Positions 46,408 through 57,409 of a stretch of 64,000 nucleotides of DNA are shown here, piece by piece (the stretch's first letter is position 1; each line of letters starts with the position of its first letter). The stretch is from positions 185,894,925 through 185,958,924 of the forward strand of contig CM041782.1 of NCBI GenBank assembly GCA_023374045.1. The letters are read 5' to 3'. The DNA is from Limonium bicolor. Lineage: Eukaryota; Streptophyta; Magnoliopsida; Caryophyllales; Plumbaginaceae. The translations under genes were made by a program, and so were the position numbers. The notes beneath the pieces were generated by a model. That model had not been told where the DNA came from. It did not search any database and saw only the letters and a list, made by a program, of their open reading frames with translations.

Positions 46408-46560
46408 ACCCGCTCTCTCGGGTTACTTATTCGTATACACACCCATTCTCTTGGGCTACTCATTCTTACACTTACCCATTCTCTCGGGTTACACATTCAT
46501 ATACTCACCCCTTTCTCTCGGGTTATTTATACTCATTATCTCACCCGCACTCTTGGGTTA
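46408..46560 (-). repeat. 33-bp tandem hairpin repeat, left LTR
   Basis: Five units, three spaced at 33 bp and one at 36 bp. Most are ACCC-(6-8 nt, CTCT-rich)-GGGT or close variants, followed by a TTA/TCA-rich spacer. The period is a multiple of three, so it yields an open frame with an 11-residue repeat that need not be translated. Confidence 0.8.
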
Positions 46561-47840
46561 TTCATACACAAGCTCTTGTAGATTCTCGAGACACTACAGG
46601 TCTCCTACATCACGCTTGTTACTCTCTTTACATACTTAAGCCAAAACTCATGGCCCTCTAGCATAGTCTTACTTCCCCGGTTTCGACCCTACTCTGGGTC
46701 TAGCATGGTGGGAAGGTTCAACTAGCTCACGGAACTCTCTCTTAGTCCTATCTCTTTTACTTAGGTCCGACTACTCTCGGACTACTCACATTCCCATATA
46801 CTCCTCTCTCGGAGTTATAATTATATCATGTATATTAGTCTAGAAGCATCATTCTCGATGTTTCTAATGACTTTGGGAACTTTACTTAAATTCGGGTAAT
46901 CTTAGGTTTAAGTGTTACCCTCACATTCATATGCTTGTACATTCGGATATTTTCTTATACCGGGTAAAATCCTCATATAAGAGGTCGACCGTATCTCAAG
47001 GGAATCACATAGTCCCTTAGGTCTCTTTTACCCTTCTTATATGTTTACATTATTGGACTAACTTCAATCCTCTCGATGGAGGTCATTTATCTCTCCACTC
47101 ATATTTATTTCGTGGATTGTTTCAATAAGGTTCTCTAACCGTTATCGGGTATATACTCAACCCGTACATCTCCTCGCATTTTAGGGAGTTCATATGTTTG
47201 TGTCATCGTTATACTTTAATCGATAGCTTGTGTGTGTGTTTGCATAATACCATCGGTTATGTGACTACCCGTTCAACGGGTTTCTAGTCAATCAATACTC
47301 ACTAAGAGTCGGTCTATGCACTCAGTTAGACCACACCGGCATACAAGTATGTTAGCTCATTCAACATACAACAATGCATGCATAATCAAACAAGGGATTA
47401 TTTTCATGCTTTAGTCTTGATTAAGCCGGCACACAAACACACAAATCAGAGTAACTCGGTTAGCATACGGGGCATGAGAAAATCATACCTTTCACCGAAG
47501 ATGCTCTCTAATGTGCCATCGCATGTTCCTTGAAAATCTTTGTACAACTGGTAACATTATAACTATCTTTATTAATATCGGGGTAACATAATTATTTAAC
47601 GACTAATGCGCCCATGATTAACCCCGTTCGATAGTTTTATAACTTACATTTGTATTACAACTTCTTACCACTCAATCACCATTATAACTTACTTAATTTA
47701 TCCTTAACAACCTTATAATCTTAACTTAATTACTTAAGTTCTTAGGGTCCCAATCATCACTACCCTATTAATGGCACACCTTAATACCAATTAACATTCT
47801 TAGAAATTAAAATTTCTTTTTTTTTTTTTTGTTTTGTTAA

Positions 47841-48114
47841 GGGTCGACCGACCCACCGACCGACCCAACCCCTGGGTCGGTCCGTCCCAGTAACTTTCTG
47901 GTTCAGAAAACAACCTTAGACCGACCCACGACCGACCCATCCTTATGGGTCGGTCCATTGCCGAAACCTTTTCCTTCGTTAAATTTTTGCCCGACCGACC
48001 CAAAGCTAAGCCGACCGACCCAAAACTCTCTGGGTCGGTCCATTGCCGAAGCTTTCTGGCTGGCTTAACGTGATCCGACCGACCCAGAACTGGGTCGGAC
48101 CCTGGGTCGGTCCA
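47841..48114 (-). repeat. GGGTCGGTCC/GACCGACCC hairpin array, left LTR
   Basis: Four GGGTCGGTCC copies alternate with CCGACCGACCC-type arms, separated by AT-rich spacers at about 60-100 bp intervals. The arms can pair within each unit. Confidence 0.85.
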
Positions 48115-50125
48115 CTACAGATTTTTCTCTTAATTTGTTCTTTCAACTCCAAACCTTTCCTCATATATCCTAATATGTTCTAACCTCATTTGGGCACTTC
48201 AAACACATCTTAATGACATCCAAAAACTCCTTAATTCTCCCCAACCATTTAACCATCATCAACACTCATTTCCCATCCAAAATTTTCCATAACCTCCCCA
48301 TAAGCTCTACACCTTTATCCTCATCAGTTATCATCAAAACTCAATCTCTTTTGCTACAGATTTTTGCACAAATCTCACCACAATCATCCTCTCATATTCT
48401 TGGGTGATCATTTACCCAATTCAAACTCCAACAACACCTAGCTAACCCTGGGTTATTCTCCACCCAAAACATCACTTAAACCACTTAGGTTCCCACATAA
48501 ATTTTGCCATAACTTGGCTACTTCTCTAACATTGCCCAAAACTCATACCACCATTTAAATCATCCTAAAACTAGCCAAACCACAAGGGTTCTATCAGCAC
48601 TCAATATCTCCTCATTAATCAAGCAAAACTCATTACACCATATAGCATAATTCATCAAATACATAGCTCCCAAACAAGCATTAACTTACAAATGTTTTCT
48701 CACTTGCATTATTTCTAAGCAAGCACATTATCACCACAACTCAAGTGGGGTTCATTCATTTAATTAACCCTTCCCAAATGCTAAAACATAGGATACACAT
48801 TAGGGTTGGTTTCTTACCTTAATTTCTCTTAAGTTTCTTTTAGACATTCTTCTCCTCTTCTCTTCATCCAAAATCGGTCATGGCCAATCACTAGCCCAAT
48901 TCTCTAGACCAATATACCAATGGATATAAGGAGTACTCATTAGTTCTCCTAACTACGAAATAACTCATGAATTCAAGAGGAGGGTTCAAGGCATTAAATT
49001 TGAACATTACCTTTGGAAACCCTAGAATTGTTTTGCCAAGAATCAAAGGAGGAGCTCCAACCCACCATTGGAGACTTGGAGAGTAGCTCAAAACAAAGAG
49101 AAGCAAGGCATTAACACATGCCAAAATCGGCCACACAAGAAGGTGAAGAAATATGCAACTTTCTTTGGATATTTTTACCTTGGATGGAAGAGGAAGCTTC
49201 AAGCTTCAAGATTATGTGCTTTTCTCCTCAAATGGGCAACACCCATGAAAATCAAACTCCTTTTTTTTGAATTTTGAAAAGAGAGGAAGATAGGCCTTGG
49301 TGAGAGGAGCAAGAATCTATGCTCGGTTTTTGAATCGGAGCTTTAACGAAGCTTGTACAAGGTGAGGAAGGTGGGGTAGCCATTGGAGAAGCTCCAAACC
49401 GTGGAGGAAGGAGAAGGACCAGAAGAGAGAAAAGAGAGGGGGAGTCTCACGATGGGAATGGAAAGAATGAAGAGAGAGAGAATAAAGTGGGGTATAAGTC
49501 CCCTTTTTTACTATTTGCTTTTTCTCTTTCTTTTTCCTTTCTTTCTTTATTACTAGCTTAGAGTGTGTGTGAGTGTGTTGACTCACTAATTAAAATCGGC
49601 CCCACTAAATTAGTAGGCTGGAGCGTTTTTTCGTTTTCTTACAGAAAACGCTCGTTATTTTACCCGGTTTGGCACTATTCACTAACCGGGCCCGTTTTTC
49701 GGATTTTTCTCGTTTCTTTATTTTTAATGGCTATTAAACTTCCATTAATACTTAATTATAGTTATATAATCAACTATAATTTTTACGGGTCCATTTGACC
49801 ACTTAAAGTCACGTTTTCGGGTTTCCTCGAAAAACGTGCTTTAAACTCCGTTAGCGTTTTAATCCATTATTTGGATCCGTTTTCTTCGGGAATCATTCCC
49901 GTACACTTATTAGGCCTAACTAAGCCTTAGGGATCCATCTCGGACCCTCTCGAGATCATATATCTCTTATACTCATTTAACGCGCATTTAGCGTTTTTCG
50001 CTTTTCAAGCGTTTTCTCTTTTCTTTTGGTTTTATTCTTTTTACCAATACTCTTTAGGCACCATTAGGCCTTTTATAATCATATTAGAGTAATTTAATCG
50101 CCATTCCTAGATCCGGGGTATTTCA

Positions 50126-50140
50126 ATCTACCCCCCTTAG
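50126..50140 (-). promoter_or_regulatory. LARD-A polypurine tract
   Basis: CTAAGGGGGGTAGAT on the minus strand, immediately before the LTR start TGAAATACCCC at 50125. Confidence 0.85.
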
Positions 50141-51567
50141 GAACTTTGTCCTCAAAGTTGCTGAATCTAGGTGGTTACTCTCATGGCATTCAATGCCAAG
50201 GTTATAGTACATGTATAACCTTACAGACTCCACAAGTCTGTCTCATTTCATACTACACATACCACACACATATCACAGCATGTATAGCAATCAAAAATAC
50301 TCTTTTTACTCTCTCCATGGAATCGGTCCGAAGACAAGAAGGCACTACAGTCCTCGAATCCATATTGAGTAATATACTACTGATCCCTCAGGTACCGGTC
50401 ACGTTGAACACTTACTCTTTCTGGTTCACGGCCGTTTCATGACAAATGGGCACTTACTCTCTCTGGCCCACGGTCCCTTCGGTTCTGATCAAAACGTTTC
50501 ACATATACATATCCTCAGGCACTCTGGTTGACTCACTCAACACAGGAACATCTCAGGGTACTCTCCCCGTCCCGCTGCCTTTGGAAAAATCACACACTGT
50601 CACCCCCACCGCCCCAACCGGTCACTTAGGACCGCCGCACGTACGGTGAAATGGTTTCAAAACTAATACACGCCCACCGTTCTACCGGTCATCAAGACTT
50701 AAGGCCACAGCCATCGGCGGGTGATAGCGGTTTCAAAACCAATTTCATTTCCATCTTCATACTTGAAGGAAATTCTTTTTCAAAATCTGTTTGAAAATTC
50801 TTTTTAAAACATCACACAACTCCAAATCAGATTTATGGTAGCTGTATCTTTCTTAGCGTGATTACTTGTGACCACTATAGGGAGCTTCAGGAATCATCTA
50901 ACCCTGATGTGATCAGCATCAGTGTTGAACTATCCTTCCACCCCAATTTGTGTTCGGTTTCCCTTGATCGCTAGCAGATCAAGTTCCACCTCCCACGTCC
51001 GTTTCAAACAATCAGATAGTCAAACATTTTCGTTTTCTATCTTTTACTCTTTCTAGTCATATTCATAAAACAATCTGTTTCGATTTATCTTTATCATGGA
51101 ACTTAAGTCATCCATTATTCTCTATTTGTTTCACTTACCTTGCCTAGGCATTCATACTTGTGGCCTCATTAGTCAAATTATTACTCAACTTAAAACATAC
51201 AACATACAACTCCAAAGGATGGAACTCACTCCATCAATCATTCACAAATAAAATCACCTAGGGAGCTCACTCCCTCTTAGGTTACATATCGGTTTCATGC
51301 CGATTCATACTCATTATGTCTCATGTCTAATCTCACTAGACATATACTATAGGGATTCTCATTCCCCAGGAGTTTCTCTACTCCTCTTTTCATATTTATT
51401 ACATACACATTACTCGCATCTCTCATGCATAATACTCATACTTACACGATGAATGGGTAGACATGTTTATGTAACATGAGTTCCAGTCATCAAAATAATT
51501 TCCTTGTGCTATGCACATAGTAGTTTACGCACCAATACGTAAAACATACTCTAAGCGGTTTCTCGCC

Positions 51568-51587
51568 CTACCCCCCTTAAAAGGGGT
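51568..51587 (-). promoter_or_regulatory. Second PPT-like block in LARD-A
   Basis: CTACCCCCCTTAAAAGGGGT on the plus strand (purine-rich on the minus strand), with GGGCGTAA beside it. It lies 1.4 kb upstream of the terminal PPT in element sense and is conserved in LARD-B, Y and G2. Confidence 0.5.
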
Positions 51588-53153
51588 TACGCCCGCGTAA
51601 CCAACCATATGTTATCACTGAACATTGGTTCATTAATTCGAGTATTATGAAGCGTTTAAACTTCAGTACGGTTAATTAACTCATAACCGGGTTCGGTTCT
51701 AGCCTCTAAGGCTTCAAGGGGTTTATGACATAGGTATACTTAACCTTGAATCATGGTCCACAAGCTTCTGCTGCGTGACCTGGTAACTAGAGCTTAATTC
51801 GCTCTTTGGTATTCTCAATGTATTTTAATCGTCGCTTGGTATCTCTTACCGTATGCGAATTCGATGAGTTATAGATTTTCTCTCCAATTTTCTGGGAATC
51901 TACTTCGTATAACATTGTATACCTTTGTGATTATTCACTTATTTTTCCCGACTTGTTGTCGGTTGAGGTCAAGCTACTACTTAGCATGCAGTGCTTCCTC
52001 GTTTAATAGTGGCTCATGGATTATGTTTGTTTCTTGGTTCTGTGCCAGAGTTCTTCATTCATACTACTCTGCATTTTTCCACATATCGATCCTGGGCCCT
52101 GTGGGTTACTGCCCACGTTCTTTGTGCATCTTTAGCCAATGGTCGCACGGTTATCTCTCTAGATTCTCACTCAACAGGCTTGTTGACATTTCTCAATTCC
52201 TGGCTCTCCCACTTGATCATTACCGCACAAGTGCAATACCAAAACACTCAGTCATACAGAGTGCAGAAGCGTAAACCCTTGACAGTAAATCTCTCATGAG
52301 ATAGGAATGATCATGTCTCCATTACCACATTTTCTCATCAACTTCTGATCACTATCTAAATATACTCTCACAATGGTCGCTCACTGCGTACCTTGGTCTT
52401 TCTCATTTTCATGGCATCCGCTACTACTTTAGCTTCCGCTTAGGTGTTCACGCCATTTACACTGTGGCTCAACAACATACACTACTCTTTAAATCTCTCA
52501 GCGCACTTGCGCACTGCTTACTCTGCAGTTCATATGGTACACATACAGTGTTCACTACTCAACTGATTACTCTACTATAGTTCGTATACTCATTGGCAAT
52601 ATACACATGCTCAAGTTTTGCTACACCACTCTAGCGGTTTCACATTACATACTTAGGTGGTAGCCTTTCTCTGGAGGATTCACGCAAATGCCGCTCCATA
52701 GGCCCCATAATCACAAGTGGTATCCCCACTCTAAGGTAGTGGTTCATTCACCTGTTCCTCTTGTGCCTTTATGCATATGTTTTACAATGTTTGGATCTAC
52801 GTATTGTAGTTGGTTTTATCGGCTTACAAGCCACCTTGCCTCGAGTCATGCTCCATGCGGGCTGTTTATATAGGTTTCTCCTTTACCATATGTCATTAAA
52901 TGGTTTGGAAGGTATTACTGGGCTCTTGATGTGGTTGTCTCACCACACTTCCGTACATGGAAGGCCCTTAAAACAACTTGATATTTGTTGATGCCCTCTG
53001 GCAATCTAGGGTATCCCGTGCTACGTGGGATCCCTTCGGGTTTTACCCGAGTGTTTGACTTAACACTTGTGTTCTCAACACGATGTTTCGTTCAACTACT
53101 GTTGACTCCGGCACCCTTCTCGGATTGCTCCTGGGTGTTACAGAGTAATGCCA

Positions 53154-53360
53154 TTACATTTGGCTTGTACTTATGGTTATGTTCAGTTGTGACTTTGCCT
53201 TGCGGCTATGTCCTTGACTATCCCGTTTAGGGTTGTAATGTCTCCCATTATTGGGTAGATCCTTGGTACCTTCTAATACCTTCTGGGTTAGGTCATTATT
53301 CTCTTCAGTGAGGTATAAAGTGGGAATTCTATCCCGTTTATCGTACATTAATAAGTTCAT
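53154..53360 (-). other. Small LARD-A open frame, 68 codons
   Basis: Counterpart of 3058-3270 in LARD-B: conserved YLTEENNDLT near the N-terminus and SRKAKSQLNITISTSQM at the end, with an unrelated middle. No known domain. Confidence 0.25.
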
Positions 53361-54109
53361 TTAGGCATTCGCCGTATTATTTACACTGGTATTCACCCAG
53401 TTATTAGGTATTTCCTGAGACATTTCCAATGTCTGTACTTAATACTCTGTGCTTCTCGCACTTCTTAACGCCTTATCCTTAGGTCCGTGACCTTACTGGA
53501 TTCTTGGTAAGCTTTCTTGTGTTCTTCGATCATTCGAGGTGTCCAACTGTCTTGGTTTGGATTGGCTCTTTCGTCCGTAGTATGGAGTGGGCTACTTCCC
53601 GTGTACCGTACTCTACTTGTATACATACATGGAGTATCTTATTGATACGTTACCACTTACCCGACTAACTCATAACTGGTCTGTCAGGCCCGCAAGCTCC
53701 TTTGGAGTGCGGTTGTTCCATGTCTCGTTTGTGTACACTTGTAGTGTCGGTCACGCCTAAGTGAAGTATTCTGTTGCCAACTCCTCTTATATGGTCCTAT
53801 AATGACTTACCGTGATTCTCTGGTTTGGTTTAAAAATTCGGGGGTTTTTGGAAAATTCATGTTTGAAAGAAAATTCGGGTTTTAAAAATAAGCTCTTCAT
53901 GGCATTTCAATGCCGGCTGATTCTTATCCAGTCCAGCTTCTTGCTGGCCGGTATGTTCTTTATACAGTGACTAGGCTGTTAGGCCTTTTCAAGGTTTCAT
54001 TTCAGAATTCTTAAGGTTCGAGTTGCTATATTGGCTTCATTCGCCATTCTGGTACTTTGCTAAGTACTGATAGCTTGTCAAAGCTCTTCTTATTGGTCCC
54101 GCTATTACT

Positions 54110-54129
54110 GCACTTGCCGTGGCAAGTGC
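54110..54129 (-). repeat. Perfect 20-nt inverted repeat, LARD-A
   Basis: GCACTTGCC-GT-GGCAAGTGC on the plus strand. The minus strand is identical to 2328-2347 in LARD-B. It lies about 0.93 kb downstream of the PBS. Confidence 0.7.
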
Positions 54130-55039
54130 GCGGTACTGGCGGTTTTTGGGTTAACTCATACCGGTCACGGTATTGTTCACATTATATTTGGTAGCCTCGT
54201 TGGCTCTTCCTTGATCCCCTAGTTGGATAACTGCTCCTTGGAGCTGCTTCTCATTCCTCTTGACATGACTGTCATTCATTTAGGTGCTCCTCCACTCTCG
54301 GAGTTCCTTAATTACTTTAATTCTATGCTTTACCTCGTTGCTCGTTCCCACGTCTTTACTGTGGTTACCGAGGTTTAGCTTATTTAGGTACTACTTTTGT
54401 AGTCCTATTCGGGTATATCCCGTAGTTATGCTCGTAGCTCTCTAAGCTGTGCCCGTTAGGTATTGCAACCTCTTCGGGTGTGGCAGGGTGGGTGTACCAA
54501 CTCTCAACTATGTTCTTAATTGATTGGTATACCCTTAGGGGTATTACATATCATGGCGGTCCGTAGACATGTGTCCCGGTTCTCGTTATTTCTCATGTGT
54601 CCGCCTTGTTGCACGGTTGGTGCATGCTTCTCACTGCTACTCGGCCTATTGGGTTCTCGCGACTGCTAAGCATGTCGCCCCAAGTTGCCACAGATTTCGA
54701 TCTCCTTGGATTAGGATTTCTCGATCTCTCGCCATTATGTGCGGTCATTGTCATTCCAGCGGGATCCGTCTCCGGGCTTTCCGGTTCTCGGGACTTACCG
54801 CATGACAGGTTCTAGTTCATATGAAATATTAAATAACTGCCAGATTGGGTTTCCCCGTCTCTCTGGCGTTCTTTCCCAAGCTTTTAATGCGGGGGTTGTG
54901 GAGGGCGGGTCTGGTATTGTAGGTATCCAGATCATACTGGAAGTTCCTATCTAGCGCATCTCTCACGCTACCACTCAACCCATAGCCCTAAGTCTCTATA
55001 TCCTAACTCGGTATTTCCTAAGCTCGGTATTTCCAGTCA

Positions 55040-55066
55040 TCAGAGCGATACTTCGCTCTGATACCA
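55040..55066 (-). promoter_or_regulatory. LARD-A primer-binding site inside a hairpin
   Basis: The minus strand reads TGGTATCAGAGC (55066-55055), 4 nt from the LTR. TCAGAGCGA (55040-55048) and TCGCTCTGA (55053-55061) form a 9-bp stem with a 4-nt loop. Confidence 0.9.
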
Positions 55067-55413
55067 TTTTTGTAACACCCCAACTGCTAATCTCATCATT
55101 AACTCTTAGACTGTTACAATTTACCATTAAGCTCGCAGCGGAATTCAAATACAACAGAGGGTGATACAACGCCGTTAGCCACCCTCGTGGCTAACCAGGC
55201 CTGACTCACAAACAGTAACGGTCTGATGGACTGGAACAACCGAGTACTTCATACAAATACCATAATCATTTCACTTCTTTACTACCGAGTCTACAATATA
55301 CGGTTGCCGATAACATACTCGGACTTACACCTCATTCAAATGCATAAGTAACTACAATCTAACTACCCATGCTCACAGCAGTCCCCGTCCTACTCTCTCG
55401 AACGGTGGCCAGC

Positions 55414-55506
55414 TTCAAGTACCTGCACACTAAAAACGTTCCCCCTAGGGGGTCAGCTTTCGCTGCGCATGAAATTCGCATATACCGCGTGCTAACCGCG
55501 GTACGC
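55414..55506 (-). ncRNA. Three-hairpin LTR module, LARD-A right LTR
   Basis: H3 55441-55452, H2 55454-55465, H1 about 55483-55503. Identical in the hairpins to the left LTR copy. Confidence 0.6.
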
Positions 55507-55718
55507 CGACTACTTTGGGTCGGATATACATGGAGTTCATTTTAATCAAACAACATGCATCATGGCAATACAATATATATGTATATCACACAAGGAATCT
55601 ACATCCAATCACGGAACACGATTCCTAACTAACATAACAATGTTGTTAGTGGTAACTGGTTACTCTTAGGCATTGAGAGTTGTTCCTCACTATGCCTTGT
55701 TTACTTATTCGATGCCTC

Positions 55719-55870
55719 ACCCGCTCTCTCGGGTTACTTATTCGTATACACACCCATTCTCTTGGGCTACTCATTCTTACACTTACCCATTCTCTCGGGT
55801 TACACATTCATATACTCACCCCTTTCTCTCGGGTTATTTATACTCATTATCTCACCCGCACTCTTGGGTT
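55719..55870 (-). repeat. 33-bp tandem hairpin repeat, right LTR
   Basis: Same five units as 46408-46560. Confidence 0.8.
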
Positions 55871-57129
55871 ATTCAAGCTCTTGTAGATTCTCGAGACACT
55901 ACAGGTCTCCTACATCACGCTTGTTACTCTCTTTACATACTTAAGCCAAAACTCATGGCTCTCTAGCATAGTCTTACTTCCCCGGTTTCGACCCTACTCT
56001 GGGTCTAGCATGGTGGGAAGGTTCAACTAGCTCACGGAACTCTCTCTTAGTTCCTATCTCTTTTACTTAGGTCCGACTACTCTCGGACTACTCACATTCC
56101 CATATACTCCTCTCTCGGAGTTATAATTATATCATGTATATTAGTCTAGAAGCATCATTCTCGATGTTTCTAATGACTTGGGAACTTTACTTAAATTCGG
56201 GTAATCTTAGGTTTAAGTTACCTCACATCATATGCGTACATTCGGATATTCTTATACCGGGTAAATCCTCATTAAGAGGTCGACCGTATCTCAAGGGATC
56301 ACATAGTCCCTTAGGTCTCTTTTACCTTCTTATATGTTTACATTATTGGACTAACTTCAATCCTCTCGATGGAGGTCATTTATCTCTCCACTCATATTTA
56401 TTTCGTGGATTGTTTCAATAAGGTTCTCTAACCGTTATCGGGTATATACTCAACCCGTACATCTCCTCGCATTTTAGGGAGTTCATATGTTTGTGTCATC
56501 GTTATACTTTAATCGATAGCTTGTGTGTGTGTTTGCATAATACCATCGGTTATGTGACTACCCGTTCAACGGGTTTCTAGTCAATCAATACTCACTAAGA
56601 GTCGGTCTATGCACTCAGTTAGACCACACCGGCATACAAGTATGTTAGCTCATTCAACATACAACAATGCATGCATAATCAAACAAGGGATTATTTTCAT
56701 GCTTTAGTCTTGATTAAGCCGGCACACAAACACACAAATCAGAGTAACTCGGTTAGCATACGGGGCATGAGAAAATCATACCTTTCACCGAAGATGCTCT
56801 CTAATGTGCCATCACATGTTCCTTGAAAATCTTTGTACAACTGGTAACATTATAACTATCTTTATTAATATCGGGGTAACATAATTATTTAACGACTAAT
56901 GCGCCCATGATTAACCCCGTTCGATAGTTTTATAACTTACATTTGTATTACAACTTCTTACCACTCAATCACCATTATAACTTACTTAATTTATCCTTAA
57001 CAACCTTATAATCTTAACTTAATTACTTAAGTTCTTAGGGTCCCAATCATCACTACCCTATTAATGGCACACCTTAATACCAATTAACATTCTTAGAAAT
57101 TAAAATTTCTTTTTTTTTTTTTTGTTAAG

Positions 57130-57409
57130 GGTCGACCGACCCACCGACCGACCCAACCCCTGGGTCGGTCCGTCCCAGTAACTTTCTGGTTCAGAAAACA
57201 ACCTTAGACCGACCCACGACCGACCCATCCTTATGGGTCGGTCCATTGCCGAAAACTTTTTCCTCGTTAATTTGTCCCAATCCCCCTGCCGACCGACCAA
57301 AGCTAAGCCGACGACCCAAAACTCTCTGGGTCGGTCCATTGCCGAAGCTTTCTGGCTGGCTTAACGTGATCCGACCGACCCAGAACTGGGTCGGACCCTG
57401 GGTCGGTCC
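57130..57409 (-). repeat. GGGTCGGTCC hairpin array, right LTR
   Basis: Counterpart of 47841-48114, with local indels at 57250-57310 that remove part of one arm. Confidence 0.85.

Larger units (their letters stand above)
45758..50125 (-). mobile_element. LARD-A 3' LTR
   Basis: Element sense runs from TGAAATACCCC (50125) to GGGGTGTTACA (45758). Nearly identical to 55071-59407. It contains the three-hairpin module, a 33-bp array, the GGGTCGGTCC array, a T-run near 47817-47831 and a purine/pyrimidine tract near 49430-49560. Small frames such as 46362-46661 arise from the 33-bp array. Confidence 0.93.
50141..55039 (-). mobile_element. LARD-A internal non-coding region
   Basis: No retroviral domain in any frame. 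It is dense in short inverted repeats with changing stems, for example around 51245-51290 and 51340-51385. It holds a second PPT-like block (51568-51587), a small open frame (53154-53360) and a 20-nt palindrome (54110-54129). Homologous sequence is found in LARD-B and Y, so the non-coding interior is shared within the family. Confidence 0.85.

Noticed and set aside
46362..46661. 99-codon frame with an 11-residue repeat (also 55673-55966)
   Set aside because: Explained by the 33-bp tandem hairpin repeat, whose period is a multiple of three.
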